Origin: Atopsyche davidsoni
Lineage: Eukaryota > Arthropoda > Insecta > Trichoptera > Hydrobiosidae
Reading direction: 5' to 3'
DNA: 64,000 nt
Assembly: GCA_022113835.1 (NCBI GenBank)
Contig: JAILWY010000019.1
Coordinates: 1,240,001 to 1,304,000, forward strand
Under the pieces are notes generated by a model. The model had not been told where the DNA came from and made no database searches. It worked only from the letters and a program-made list of their open reading frames with translations. Both the position numbers and the translations under genes were made by a program. The first letter of the stretch is position 1, and each line of letters begins with the position of its first letter. Positions 12,992 through 25,860 of the stretch are shown here, in pieces.

Positions 12992-13075
12992 CCGGCTTTG
13001 TTCGACGACCCCTGGTAGCGGCACCGCCCGTATCGCGGGTCGCTGATTTGCCGCACATCTGATCGAGCAGGTCGT
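12992..13075 (-). other. Possible 84-base - strand exon
   Basis: On the - strand the acceptor aaatgtttttcag is followed by 84 GC-rich bases and the donor GCCGG|gtgagg. The CpG-rich patch fits almost exactly between the two splice motifs. The length is a multiple of three and all three frames are open; one reads D-L-L-D-Q-M-C-G-K-S-A-T-R-D-T-G, which looks coding. No product recognised. It could join the patches at 16694-16768 and 17225-17301 on the same strand with compatible phase. Open frames in GC-rich DNA are weak evidence; the matching borders are the main support. Confidence 0.25.
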
Positions 13076-14005
13076 CTGAAAAACATTTATTTCTCGCCCG
13101 TCTTCTCATTTTTCAGTCCATTTCCGCGACTCAGTGTAAATGGGTTTCCAACAGCGCCCAGCCCATAGCCAGTTATTTCCACCTTCAACCCCCTTCCACC
13201 CCGAGGTTTTGATACTTTTCACCTCTGATTGACAGTTGGGGCTGTATTGATTTTTTTTTCGAGCCACCCCCTTCTTTTGAAGGAATGCATTGTGTTAGTA
13301 TTAATGTATTCTGAAGTGGTTGGAAAACTTGTGTTTGCATATTCTTTCCAGTCATTCTTTTTTTACGTAATTTTATTGATTTTCTATTCAATGTAAGTAT
13401 TTCTATGTGTACAACATTTTCAACTTTCCGTTAGTATAAAAGTTGTTTTTAAATTAAAACGAAAGGGTTTCAAATAAAAAGACATATACTATTTTTACCA
13501 TATATCTTTGTATTGTTTTTCATTGTTTCATAATTTGTACTTAAATATTTTATAAACAAAGTTCACAATCGACTGCGACATCCGGTTAGAAAAATAACAA
13601 TTTTTTCGAAAATACTCTCGTTTTACTCGAGATTACAAGAAGGAAATAAATTATATCATCTAAAAACAAGTAATAAGCTTCACATGAACCGGTGTAGTAG
13701 GTCTTAAGAGCTCTAAATGTGACCTGCACGAATATTGACTAACGATTAGCACCAACCCCCACGGATCCAACGATATATAAATCTAAATTTTTTGACAATT
13801 TCAAAATGACCCGAATTAATGGTAATTTAGAATTTTTAATTATAAGCGGCTAGATTGAAGATTATCACACCGACAACCAACGCCACCACGAGTATGTATA
13901 GCAGTTTTGACTTTAAAATGATTAATTGTGACCAATTACATAATGACGATGTAAATATTGATTGCTTATAAAATGGAAACGAAGCAGAAATTATCAGAAG
14001 TGCGC
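13076..14005. other. Mixed stretch, nothing defined
   Basis: Balanced near 13080-13300, then AT-rich. A donor-like aat|gtaagt at about 13391 has no exon-like partner. Confidence 0.5.
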
Positions 14006-14225
14006 GCGAGTAGTGCGGCTCACGGCCGACTTGCAAATTTACCGGCCAGGTCTATTTTTACCACCGGCCGCGGCCGCCAGTCTCTTAAAGGAACGGTGGG
14101 GCCGCGGTCGTAAGTGGCGGTCGGCGGAAACTCGCCCCTATCGCCGATCGAGGTGGATCTAGCACGTTACACAAACCGGCCGGGGGGTGGCAGTCGCCAG
14201 GCCCGCCCCGGGGCGCATCTGCAAT
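14006..14225. other. CpG-rich patch with - strand acceptor and ATG
   Basis: Very GC-rich, with several ggcc/ccgg runs. On the - strand the acceptor ggttttattgcag ends at 14219 and the next bases are ATGCGC, opening a 19-codon frame; no consensus donor follows. On the + strand gtc|gtaagt occurs near 14108. Probably a regulatory patch. Confidence 0.35.
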
Positions 14226-15465
14226 AAAACCACGATCTCAAGTGCACATACATTTATTTTCAAAATTAATTGTAGAGACTTACACGTCCAATCTTGTGGT
14301 CCTTCTATTTATACAGATACTCTTACAGATACTCGTAATTAATTTTTATGTTATTTTACAGATTAATTATTTCTTAATCGAAATCTCTCACCGGTTTTCC
14401 GAAAACGTCTGCAGTGCATTCAGGCCCAGTCCCGTAGCTTGTTTTCAATCGAAGCCTATATTTTTTTAATTATCATTAAAAATGAACCAAAAGAAACCCT
14501 TTTCTCTTTAGCGAGCGAGGAAAGGTTGCTTGGTTAATTAAATATGCAATTAATGCATTAATTTTATATTATATTCTTAGAAGGAGGGGGAAAATGTATC
14601 TTGGGAGGAGCCCTTTTTGGTAGACAGGGGGGAGTACTTTGCAAACCTACTGTATACATTCTTCAACTTTATCGATTCATTAAATTAATACATCGACACA
14701 GATAAATATATATATATGTCGAAAATACCATAGTTTTTGATTTGAACATTGCAAACGCTTAAATATATTTAGTCTTTTAACAATTTCTTGGCATCATGTC
14801 AGTATTCTCGTCCACAATCTCACCGCTCAATTGAAGCACACTCACTATCTTCATATTGATTATATTCATTTATACAGTTGAAAATGTTATTTGGAACTAA
14901 ATCCACTATTGAAGAAAAAAGTAATTCAAATTCAATTATTATATAAATAATTATATGTGTCATCGGTAATTTAACCTACAATCATTGTTTTTTTTTTTGT
15001 AGGGTTAATTTAATTAATCCTAAATCCTTCTTTAAGTGTAATACCATTTCTATTACTTAAATACCAGATTAGTTTCTAAAGTACTAAAAGAATTTTAATT
15101 CTAATCTTCTCTTCTTCGTTTTTAGTAAATATGTTACAATACTGTTTTCAAGAATTTAGGTTTATTTATAATTTCGTATACTTAAGCTGTCATTTAAAAT
15201 TTCAGATTTCAGAATTATAAATTATAACTACTGTGCTTTATTTTTTTTAATTTTTATATTTTAATAGAAATATTATTACAACACAGACTCATTTCGTAGA
15301 ATTTATTTTAGTTTGTACTTTTTAAAAGATGAGTACAGTAAACAACAATTTTACAGCGATTGCTTTACTTCTGTTTTAAATTTCAATAATAGTGCATTTT
15401 TAATGTGATTTCTGATATCAGTATGACCGAGTACGGAATGCTCGTTAGGAATTCGGAAAAGTCGA
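14226..15465. other. AT-rich stretch, nothing seen
   Basis: Low-complexity AT-rich DNA, with a G-rich bit at 14580-14640 (aaggagggggaaa, acaggggggag). No feature assigned. Confidence 0.55.
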
Positions 15466-15600
15466 ATACTAAAAGATATGGGGTGCCCCGGTCCGGCTCT
15501 TGCGGCGGGCGGGCAGGTGGGCAGGTGGGCGGCGGCGAGTTCCAGTGAGACAGCTGACCTCGGAGGCACACCTCGGCGATTCTAAAATAAAATGGCAATT
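15466..15600. other. CpG-rich patch with strong - strand acceptor
   Basis: A short GC-rich block containing a repeated gcaggtggg motif (15513-15530). On the - strand a strong acceptor (ccattttattttag) ends at 15582, directly at the patch edge, but no good donor follows. If transcribed it could be a terminal exon. Confidence 0.3.
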
Positions 15601-16693
15601 AGCTAAGGAAAATACACCCTGGCCTTTGACGCCGTAGCTTTTCGTTCCACTGCTGTGTCTCTTTTGAAACAATCAAGTGGCGGTCGATTTGGACAACTTA
15701 CTTATACTCTTTTCATTCATGACGGAAGAATGTTGTTCGACTGCAGATTCTCTATGCATGAGCAACAATTTCGACAAATGTGTGCAAAAGATCTTTGCTG
15801 TTCTTTTACAGGATTGTTGCATAAGAAACAGTTTATTTATAACATCGGGAAGACGTGTTGTATTCTTCAAACAAATTTATGATTAACCCGCATACTTATT
15901 TATTTTCGTTATCTATAGTATCATTCAAGTGTAAAATACGCTTTTTTTTTCATGCACTGTTAAAATATATCATACGTCGTATATAAATTTCTTACATCAA
16001 CACATAAATGATAAAATTGAAAATGTCTTAATTATGGGTTTTCTTTTCCTTGTTTTATTTTTTATTATGAGAATATTTAGTGGTATAAATTTATGATATA
16101 CAATAATAATGAATGACAACGTGATAGAAAGAGTATAATAATAATGATTTAGTATGTTTATATTTAACTAGATTTAAAAGGTGACTAGAAATTTAATGAA
16201 GTTTTGGTACCAATATTTTAATATAACGAAACTCAAAATAATTTATTAAAACAAATAAAACAGGAATCTATCTATAAAGACGAATGTTCTAAAAACCGAT
16301 TAACACAAATAAAAAAACTTTGGCGCAATCATTCAATTTAAGGTGCAATTATTAATTTTTTTAAATATGACTAATCTTAATTTCACAGAATCTATGGGAT
16401 TCGCCAAATTGCGTTTTAAAATCACAACGTAGGTTATTTGTTTTGGAAAAACAGTCGCATAAATAAAATTAAAAAATATTTTATTTATATATTCATCGAT
16501 TATTCAGTCGTAATAGCAATATAAATATTCACTGAATTATTCATATTAATAAAGCCGAACGTTTGTGTTTAGTTTATTCAATTAAAAATTAATTTGTAAC
16601 ATATTTTCGCATTATTTTTTTATATAATATTTAGTTTCATAACAAATAGTGCTATTGAAGTAACGTCAGTAATAAGTTGGAGAATTCGCATAC
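15601..16693. other. AT-rich stretch, nothing seen
   Basis: Low-complexity AT-rich DNA. Frames of about 70 codons at 15655-15886 lie on both strands and are not distinguishable from chance. Confidence 0.5.
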
Positions 16694-16768
16694 CGCTCGA
16701 TGGCTGACGCCCCTCGCCTGCGCTGTGCCCAGAGGGGCCCGTTGCATGCAGCGCGTCCGATTGCCCCC
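16694..16768 (-). other. Possible 75-base - strand exon
   Basis: On the - strand the acceptor gcacactttcag is followed by 75 GC-rich bases and the donor GAGCG|gtatgc. The patch coincides with the splice-bounded segment, the length is a multiple of three, and all three frames are open. Encoded residues in any frame are rich in R, A and G, as expected of GC-rich DNA, so coding potential is unproven. Its phase is compatible with the neighbouring - strand candidates. Confidence 0.2.
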
Positions 16769-17224
16769 CTGAAAGTGTGCTCATGAAAATCTATAAATTG
16801 CGATGGCTTTTCACTCGAAAAATTGATTACAACTCATTGTGTTGATTATTAAATTCGCCGCACCAAAACGTTGGTATTCTTACTATGTCAAAACATATGT
16901 CGAAATATATCAATTGTTTCCCTTAAATTAAAATACATGATTCGGTTTTCAACGATTAAATAAATAAATACTTTTACTGAAAATAGTTAATTGTTTTTTT
17001 TGTTAGTATATTGTTCCAATAGTTCAATACCACGATACTGCAATAATGTTTTAGGTGGTTTAAGGTAAAATTGTGTACTTGGGTATTTTTGCCAAACTAA
17101 TAGAATATATATTATATTTATTTATATATATATATTTTTTCGTTTTGTGTAAATGACATCCTTTGTAGGTCTTTACTCTAGTGTGCATAATTTGGCATCT
17201 TTCATTGAAACGTAATATACTTAC
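16769..17224. other. AT-rich stretch between two - strand exon candidates
   Basis: AT-rich DNA of 456 bases. If the two flanking candidates are real this is an intron with gtaagt at its 5' end and cactttcag at its 3' end on the - strand. Confidence 0.35.
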
Positions 17225-17301
17225 CTAATCACCCCAGCATCAACATCGGTCGCTCGTCTTGTCACCGGCGCCGGACGGAGGGTGGAAAGGGCAGGCGAGG
17301 G
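17225..17301 (-). other. Possible 77-base - strand exon
   Basis: On the - strand a C-rich tract (acccccaccccccag) is followed by 77 GC-rich bases and the near-perfect donor GATTAG|gtaagt. Exactly one frame is open across the segment (P-S-P-A-L-S-T-L-R-P-A-P-V); the other two have stops. It would leave two bases to be completed by the next exon, and both 16694-16768 and 12992-13075 are open in the required frame. The donor is strong; the acceptor tract is unusual. No product recognised. Confidence 0.22.
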
Positions 17302-18002
<701 letters not shown>

Positions 18003-18885
18003 ATGACTAAATTGTTTTTCTTTGTGTCTTTTGAAAAAAGTAAATCACGTAGTATTTAATTTCATTATTCTGAGTTTATCTCCACTTCGCCATTTTCTTT
18101 AAAATCCTTTAGAATTAAATTAAAAAATAACGCTGTATCTATCAACGTAATGGCCTTATATTTTTTTCTCTTGCGTAAATATTGTTGAGCTTATATTTAT
18201 GATAAGCGGTAGGCATTTTAATGAATTCGCTGGCTAATTTAAATATTACTTAATTATTACGTCACACAGAGAGTAAACAAAATTCGTATGTATGTTATAT
18301 TTAAATGTAATCTAAATTCTGAATTTTTCCTTCGCCTTGTTTACAAATCCCTTATTTGAAATTGTGCCCCCCTTACCGCCCGCCGCCCCTGCAAGCATTT
18401 ATTTTTTTAATAACCGTTTACTGTACGTACATATTTCATCCCTTATAAAAAAGTACTCTGGGAGAAAATGGAAAATAATATTGTATTAAGTTTTCATTTT
18501 AATTTTATTATATGCCTGTGCCATGCTATTTTCATCATTACACAAATGGATTTTTGTATTTCAACTTTTTATTTTCTTTATCTTAGATTTGTGTTTGTCT
18601 CAGTCCGGCGCTCTCGTAAAATGAATTAATTATTCGACATTTTATTTCGACTTTGAAGTTTCGAGTAATCGAATTTAATTAAGCAGAAATACTGAGATCT
18701 TTTTATATTTACCCTCGGCACTCCCAAAATCGTTTTGTGTCACTCATAATCTGTGAAAAGTATTAAAAGTAATACACTTGTGTCCTCTAAAAATTATATT
18801 TTTTTCAATCGTAACCAACGAAAAACATAGTCTTTATAAATATGAATAGTTCATTTTAAAAGACTGCCAATATGCACACAAACCT
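18003..18885. other. AT-rich stretch, nothing seen
   Basis: Low-complexity AT-rich DNA with a small C-rich bit at about 18365-18390. No feature assigned. Confidence 0.55.
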
Positions 18886-19520
18886 CAAACTCGTTGACCG
18901 CGCTCGGCCTACTCGCCGCGGATCCTGTCTGTCGACCTCCTCGACTCCTGTCGAGTGTTTGTTGTTCAGAACGTTTCCCCGACCCCTTTTTCCGAAATTT
19001 AAACTCGTGATTGTTATTAAATCGTGATTTACTTCAGCGAGCGCCCAGATATGAACCGAATAAACGGTTTCACATATAAATTGCCGGTATTCGCCGCGAG
19101 GCTTATTAATCATACTTTGTTCGTATGCTTCTCGCCGAGCGCGATTTATCTTGCTTTGCAGACGAATAATAAAATACAAACTTATCCAATTTGTTTTTAT
19201 TAACTAGTCGGACGCATCTAAAAATTAATCATCGTCCGGGCTGCGTTATATAACGCGATCGCATTCTGCAACGAGCGACTGTCGGCCCGCCGCCCGCGGC
19301 CGCCTTCATTGCCACCGAGCACGGCGCCAGCCCCTTAGCAACATTGTTTTAGTTATAATTGTGTTTCCACAAATGCTATTTATGAAATTGTGTGTTGCGA
19401 TGATTCAGCATTGGCTCTGCATACAACTATTGCCTGTCCCTGTGTGGGTGTATCGACTGGCGCGGGGCTGTGCTGGTGGACGCGCGCGTGTCTGTGCTCG
19501 GGGTGGTTTCCATAAGTTTC
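18886..19520. other. Large CpG-rich complex
   Basis: About 600 bases of GC-rich to balanced DNA. A 107-codon - strand frame (18856-19179) begins without a convincing context and has no recognisable domain. On the - strand an acceptor-like site (cgctcgttgcag) ends near 19269. The most likely role is regulatory. Confidence 0.4.
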
Positions 19521-20849
19521 GCGCAAGTTTTTAAATATTCGTTTCTTTGAACATCGAAACTATAGCAATATCAATCCGTCGTCGAGTCGATCGCTTGTAA
19601 TCTCGAGAGAATACTTCGCGTACGTACTCTTCACATTTTAACGTTAATTCTGGCATAAAGCCCTCTCGTTGCGTAATTATATTCTATGATAAATAGTAGG
19701 CATCAGATTTTAGAAAGGTATTTTGAAAAAAATAAAAAATACTGTTACCGTATGCAGACATCCCACTAGTCAGCCGACCTCGATAATAATGAAACTAACC
19801 ACGACGATCAATTGGCAAACGGAGCCAGTTGGAAACGTTGGCTGAAGTCGAGCGCACTACCCTCAGCTTATGCAACCGACCCACCCCGCGTGTATGTATG
19901 GAAGCAGTTACGTTAACCTCGCGCTCGTGTTATCAAAAAGATTTTGACGAATTGATAAGAGAGGGCGGCTACGAGCCCCGGTAGCGGCGTTGGAGCTTTA
20001 TCTTTCGTTATATTTTATGTGTCAAATTTGCAGTTGCTCGTTGGAAGAAGAGCCGTTTAGTTTTAAATGGCGTGTTTGTGCTTTATGTATTTGTAATAAC
20101 CATCCCCATACATTGTCCCTACGTGGAATAATCACTTTTATTGCCCCTCGCCTCACGTATCTATGCGAATAAAACTCGACTATTTGTAAGGCTGATTTCA
20201 GTTGATTTTAAATATGGTTCATAGAGCTGTATTTATTGCGGCATTTCTTGCTAATTAAACATATCATTGTTGAAATTATGAGTCGTATTCGAACAAAGCG
20301 GAGTATTAAACTCGTACGAGTCTTACGCAATATTGGAAATTCATCTTTGAAGCCTAATTTAATTCCAAATTTACAAAATAATAAACAATTTTTTTTCTTA
20401 GAATTCCACAAGAATACTTCCTACAAATCAAATTGAATATACTTAATGATATTAAATGAAAAAAATGTAATATCATTTTCTGGCCGATTACGTAGCATCC
20501 ATAATTGAACATTTCAAACAACAGAGTTGTGATGACTCGAGTATATTTTATATTGATTTAGTTTTTCACAAAAGGTATTTCAGCGTATTCGAATTTCATA
20601 TTAAATTGCTCTCGTCTTTCAATTATCGAAAACAATATATATTACTCATATTCTCCATTTATTTTCAAACATTCATACCTTGACATAAAATCGGCTGCAA
20701 GTATAACAGGAAAAATTTTCAAATAATTATTTATCGTGTTTGAGAAATAGAATTTATAGACGGAATTTTTCATTCTCGAACAATTATCGAGAGAGCTGTA
20801 GTATAGGGCAAGAAAATAATTTTTCTGCGAGCAAAACTCTCGAGGAATC
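19521..20849. other. Mixed stretch, nothing defined
   Basis: Balanced to about 20170, AT-rich afterwards. No splice-bounded segments or motif clusters noted. Confidence 0.5.
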
Positions 20850-21110
20850 ATGGCGGCCGATATGCCGCACTGTAAAGCCTCCGGGTATCGCGAAGCTCAC
20901 GTGGCGCGTCTCCTGCTCTCAAATGGCGAAACGCAAACTACTTTGTCATTTTCAATTGAACAAAAAACGATTCGTTGAATGCGCATCATCATAGTAGGGG
21001 CATGTAATTTCTCCGCCGCTGGAAATATCCGGAGACTGCCGGCTTAGAGCGGAGACCCGATGGCGGCTGCGCGGCTGTGAACCCGTGCCCTCTTCAGAAA
21101 CGTTTTACAT
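20850..21110. other. CpG-rich patch
   Basis: Balanced to GC-rich block with tggcggccg and several ccg/cgg runs. No convincing splice borders. Confidence 0.4.
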
Positions 21111-21699
21111 TTCCAGCAAATACCCCAACTTTACCAATATGCATAATAACCTAAGAGACAACTAAGCTAGTATGCTCCTATCGACATACGTGTAATTGAT
21201 ATTGAAAAAAAACTGACATACATACAAGGGACAGACTTCGATGGGATAATAAGCGATCCAGCAGTTGATCTTATTTCCCATTTACGACTCCGCTTCGAGA
21301 ATCTTTCAGCCCGTAAGTCGGCTCTCAAATTTCCATTCCCCTGTACTGCTCTTCCAGAATCGACAAAATATGAACTTCAAGAGAAAACATTTTAATTTGT
21401 TAAGAGGAAAATAATTTTCCTTTTAAAATCTCGCGAGATAAGAAAACAAATCATTTATGAGAAAACAAAACCAAATTTCAATTATCTTCTTTATAATAAA
21501 TTTTTATGTTCTAAAGTACAGCAAACTTTATCTAGATCCTTAAGCGAAATTGTAATAAATGCTACAAAAACTTTCCTTTAAATTGCTTTTTTTAAATTTA
21601 TACCGCTTTGTTATCGCATTCGTATATTAAATTGCACAGTAGCGTAAAATACGTCCGCATAACGAACGCGATGTTAGAAGTCAATAGTTTTTATGGGGA
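21111..21699. other. AT-rich stretch, nothing seen
   Basis: AT-rich DNA. An acgatggg/gcgatcc-containing bit at about 21235-21330 is more complex, but no feature is assigned. Confidence 0.5.
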
Positions 21700-22600
21700 A
21701 TTATTAATTGTAGCTCGAGGGGCGATGTTTGCTCGCCTCCTGTTTTCATGGATTCTTATGGCAAATATAAAAGCAGACGCGTTCGAGTCACCCCGCCGTT
21801 CGATTATTAATATTGTTTGCATTATTTCAGTAAATGTGGGCAGGGTGTGGGCAATTTGTATAATTGCTATTTACCCATTGACCTCAACCCGAAGGCAAAC
21901 TTCGCGGTATCCGTTTACACAAAGCTTTTAATTTACGGCACGACGTCCGTGCGATGGTTTTTTATCGGCCCGGCATCGAAACGGCAAGTCTCCACAGCTC
22001 TGCACTGGAATATGCCCTGAAAGCGTTCCGCGCCTGGGCTGAGCCCACAAAGCGCATTTTTTCAATGTGCAACATTTTGCGCACGTTCGATACGCTTCAA
22101 AAGCTAAATTAAAAACGTTTGCATTCTCAAAAACTCTAAAACTCTTTTGCATTCGGAAAAATCTAAGCATACACGACGCTGCGAGACCGTCCGATTCGTG
22201 GTGATTTCGGGGATGGAATGCCTCACTTTTGCGAAACGAGTTGGCGATTTGGCAGATGGACGATGGAGCGGCACTCGGGGGACGGAAGCGTCTCGGAGGT
22301 TGTGTCTGTCTCCGCGGCTTGCGGCCCGCGGTGCGAGGCGAGCGGGTCGGGCCGCACTCGAGCCGGGCCGTCAGGGGCGGCTGTCAATTTACTTTTGTTT
22401 TCCCGGGAACCTCGCGGCCGCTCTTCCGTCGGCGCGGCGCCCTGGCGCTCGCCCGCGATCTTATCGGGACTTTTTCATTATTTCACTACTCATTAATCAA
22501 ACGGGTTAAAATAGGCGGCATGCGGACAGCGGGGTGGGCCTCGCCCCGTTTTTTATCAATCCTAGTCGCTTATTATTCGCCCCCCGCCCCCGGAATTTTC
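21700..22600. promoter_or_regulatory. Largest CpG-rich complex; TATA-like element
   Basis: About 900 bases of balanced to GC-rich DNA. A TATAAAAG lies at 21766-21773 and a good acceptor (tgcattatttcag) ends at about 21831. The longest open frame of the window starts here (first ATG 22256, runs to 22900, + strand), but two other + frames are also long, which points to base composition. A CpG-rich promoter or enhancer is the likeliest reading. Confidence 0.35.
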
Positions 22601-24715
22601 GCTTTTATTGCTGTTTGTGTTCAACACGACCCTCTCGCGGTTAAGAGCATAGTTTTTTGTTGGGAATTGCCGTTCGTTTGTCTATTTTTGATTGTGCGTA
22701 TTCGTGTAATTGTTTCGGCCACAATTTACATTTATAACGTTTCTCGGCAAATTTGCATATTTTTTACAATTCTTTATTCAGATTTTTTATTTGCGTTGCG
22801 AAGAAGGGGAAGAAATATTAAAGGATTTTCAGAGATAAATTATTTCAGAATGCGATATATTGTCTTATTTCACCGCATAAGGTTAGTAGATGATGATTGA
22901 TTCCATTATTCATCGGTCTCTTGTGAGGCAATTAAGAATCTTTTGAAAATGAACTATATTTTATATCTTTCACTATTCCATAACATGCCAAAAAATATTT
23001 TTTTTAATGGGTTCTTTTTGGATTGGGAAAGCACTTTACAGTTCTCTTCGTATATAATTTAAATAGATTTCAATATAACAGTATAAATTACTTATTTAGG
23101 TACTAGCAGCAATTTAATCTAAAACATTATCAGAGTTTGATAAGTACCGGCAGTAGTTAACAAAATATGCAATAATTGTTCACATTCATTGCTAATAAAC
23201 GCTCTTCTTTCTATTTTCTGAGTATAACGTTGCACGCCGGAGCTGTGCGAGATATTTATTGCTGCTAGCGGTGGCGATTTAATATCAATGAAATCTTGTA
23301 AGCCTGGATTAGATACGCTACCTTAGCACTACAATGTTTTAATATTCATAAATTCATGGTACCTACATTATATTATACTATATTTTTTAAATATATATCA
23401 CATTTGATCCATTTACAAGTGATTTGACCGCATTATAGCTAAAAAAAACAACGTATCTCAGAATTTTAAAAAACCTGTGCTGCTTAAGACCTGAACAAAA
23501 TGACTGTTTTTAATAAATTCGAGGCTACATCCATTGAACGATATTTGATTTTATTCGAGCGCATTTCTCATCTTTTTCGCTCTGCTCGCGTCTGTTTTTG
23601 AATTTTTATATTTACAACAATATCCGTATTACCTTTGATCGTAAATTGTGAGCCACCTGGCGGCCCACCTCCCTCCGCTCCCACCCCTTGGCCATAAAAA
23701 CAATAATTACACTACCAGGCATAAAATATATTTTTCTATTTATTACTGCTAACGGGGTCTGTAACTTTGCTTACTAAGTATCACAATATGGCATGCAAAT
23801 ATTGTACTTTATAAATGCGTACTAAGCTTTGATTGTATTGACAGTTTTTTTTCTGTATAAGGGGTGCTCTACTAGATTTTAATCTATTAAATATATGTGC
23901 ACTTCAAGTTAGTAAATTAGTTTTATTTAAAGAAAATATTCCGTTGTTTCATTTGATAAATTAAAAAAATAGTATTTTTACCTATATTCAAAGGAGATGG
24001 TGGACATTGACTATAACTCATAATTTATTATAATATATCAAAATCATACTTTTACTTAAGAATAACAGTAATTTATATATTTAAAGGATCACAAAACTGT
24101 ATACAGTATCTTCGATTGCCTTAAATATAACCATAAAAAAGCTTAGAAATGTTGTTAACAGCCACTTTGTAGCACGCAGCATATCAATACACGTTGATCA
24201 ACTGTATTTAAGTATTTTGTGTGTGTGGAACAATGCTAAGCATCGTTAGACGGATGCAGGTATCGAAGATATTTTTGTTATAGTTAAATACAAGGAACTT
24301 GCTTAGATATAGCATCAGTTATTATATATTATATAAAGCGATATATTCGTACGGCTCGGTAAAAATGGAGCCAATTGTACATTTTAATGCTCGCTAACAT
24401 TGTACACAGCTCCCTAAATAAAGAAATAATGGGCGCAGTTTTATCGGCAAGTATACTTACATTACGAGATATAACCTCTCGAGTTTTACAACCCTCGTTG
24501 TACTTTATATTTGTTTTATTCAGTTTTTGTTTTTCATTATTATTATCTTTACGGCCCCGGCGCCGTATCGCCGCCTTCTCATTGTCTTTACATATAATCA
24601 AAACTTTTCTACTGCGAGACAGATAGGTTTAATGTACGCGAACATTTTGAGTCGTGTTTTTGTGTCTTTCTGTTTTAATTTTTAAATAAGCAATTTAAAT
24701 TTTATTGCCGCGTCG
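22601..24715. other. AT-rich stretch, nothing defined
   Basis: AT-rich apart from small balanced parts (about 23220-23320 and 23640-23700). No gene, array or splice-bounded segment seen. Confidence 0.5.
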
Positions 24716-24850
24716 AGCGGGTAAAATAAAAACAACAAACTAGCCGGCGTTGGCAGACACCGCGGCAGTCTCGGGCGCGGCCAGAGTGCGTCCGCGGAAG
24801 GACACCCCATCTGTCAGATCATCGTTGATGCAAAACTTCTTCAGTCACGT
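24716..24850. other. CpG-rich patch
   Basis: Short GC-rich block (gcggcagtctcgggcgcgg). The + strand side opens after ggcgttggcag and the - side after gatctgacag; neither has a good tract or a matching donor. Confidence 0.35.
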
Positions 24851-25076
24851 GTTGCACTTTTCACGACATCGTGAATTACAGGCAAAACGTCCCTGCACGC
24901 ACTTTACACTTTTTATACTATTATTGACAAAGTTTTTTTTTATCACGTTGCGGTGTTATATGACGAAATGCGTTTATAAGTTATTTTATATTTTATTGAA
25001 ATAATGATTAACCGTTAGTGGATTTGAATATCATTGACAGTTTTAAATGACAGTAAGCGCGATTAATTTCTAGAGA
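24851..25076. other. AT-rich stretch, nothing seen
   Basis: AT-rich DNA with T-runs. Confidence 0.5.
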
Positions 25077-25860
25077 TTAATCTATCATCAATAAATCATC
25101 AAAATGCAAAAATAAAATGACCGTATTAGATGATAGTATTGCCTTGCGGAAGTTTCCCTTCCTCTGCTTGGGTGCGCCTCGAGTCAGCAGTGCCACATGC
25201 TCGATATTCAGTGAAACTTTTTTATTTCTATTCAACTTCGGATTAGACTCGAGAAACCTAAAACATTCAAGAGAATATAGTTTATGTTGAAGGATCTTAT
25301 GTACATCTTCCACACTTCGGGTTGGACATTGAACTCGTTTAAGTATACTGGCGTTTCTTAGAAATTCGAGGCTAGGATCTGTACGCATCAACTGTGCAAC
25401 AAGTCACACTCTCAAGTTCATATTTTTCTCTTGCTTTTCTTATTTTATTCTTATTCCAAATAAATACACCTTTACTTATTCATTGCGACTTTGGTACCGC
25501 GTAGGCTCTAGTCGGCTTACTTCTGTTTCTGATTGCGACCGACCACAATATTCTTCTGAATATATTCGAGTCCTATGCCTCCTAACCCTTCTTGTGTGTT
25601 GTTGTTCTCCCAAGTGAGGTGAAGTCAACCCCTTCCGTATACTTCAAACGGTCACAGCATTTGAACGTCTCTGCATCCAGCCTACAAAAATGAGCTTTTT
25701 TATATCCAGGAGTATAGCCTAAGATTTTGAAACCGCTGAAAACATACAGTAGAGTCAGTTTTCACAAACGCAACGGATTCAATATGCAACGGATTTTATT
25801 TACATAGGGATCTCGGCATTCAACATCAATTATGAGGCACACCAACTGACAAAAGTGCTT
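25077..25860 (-). pseudogene. Possible decayed coding relic
   Basis: On the - strand several consecutive segments look protein-like but sit in different frames. At 25711-25572 a run reads through S-G-F-K-I-L-G-Y-T-P-G-Y-K-K to a stop; an overlapping frame reads L-H-L-T-W-E-N-N-N-T-Q-E-G and ends at a stop near 25511; and an ATG-started frame of 104 codons lies at 25391-25077 (M-M-R-T-D-P-S-L-E-F-L). This is what a frameshifted pseudogene or transposon fragment would look like. I do not recognise the family, and chance is a serious alternative. Confidence 0.2.

Noticed and set aside
21766..21797. tRNA from gcgttcgagtcacc B-box-like sequence
   Set aside because: No A-box at the right distance and no acceptor stem.
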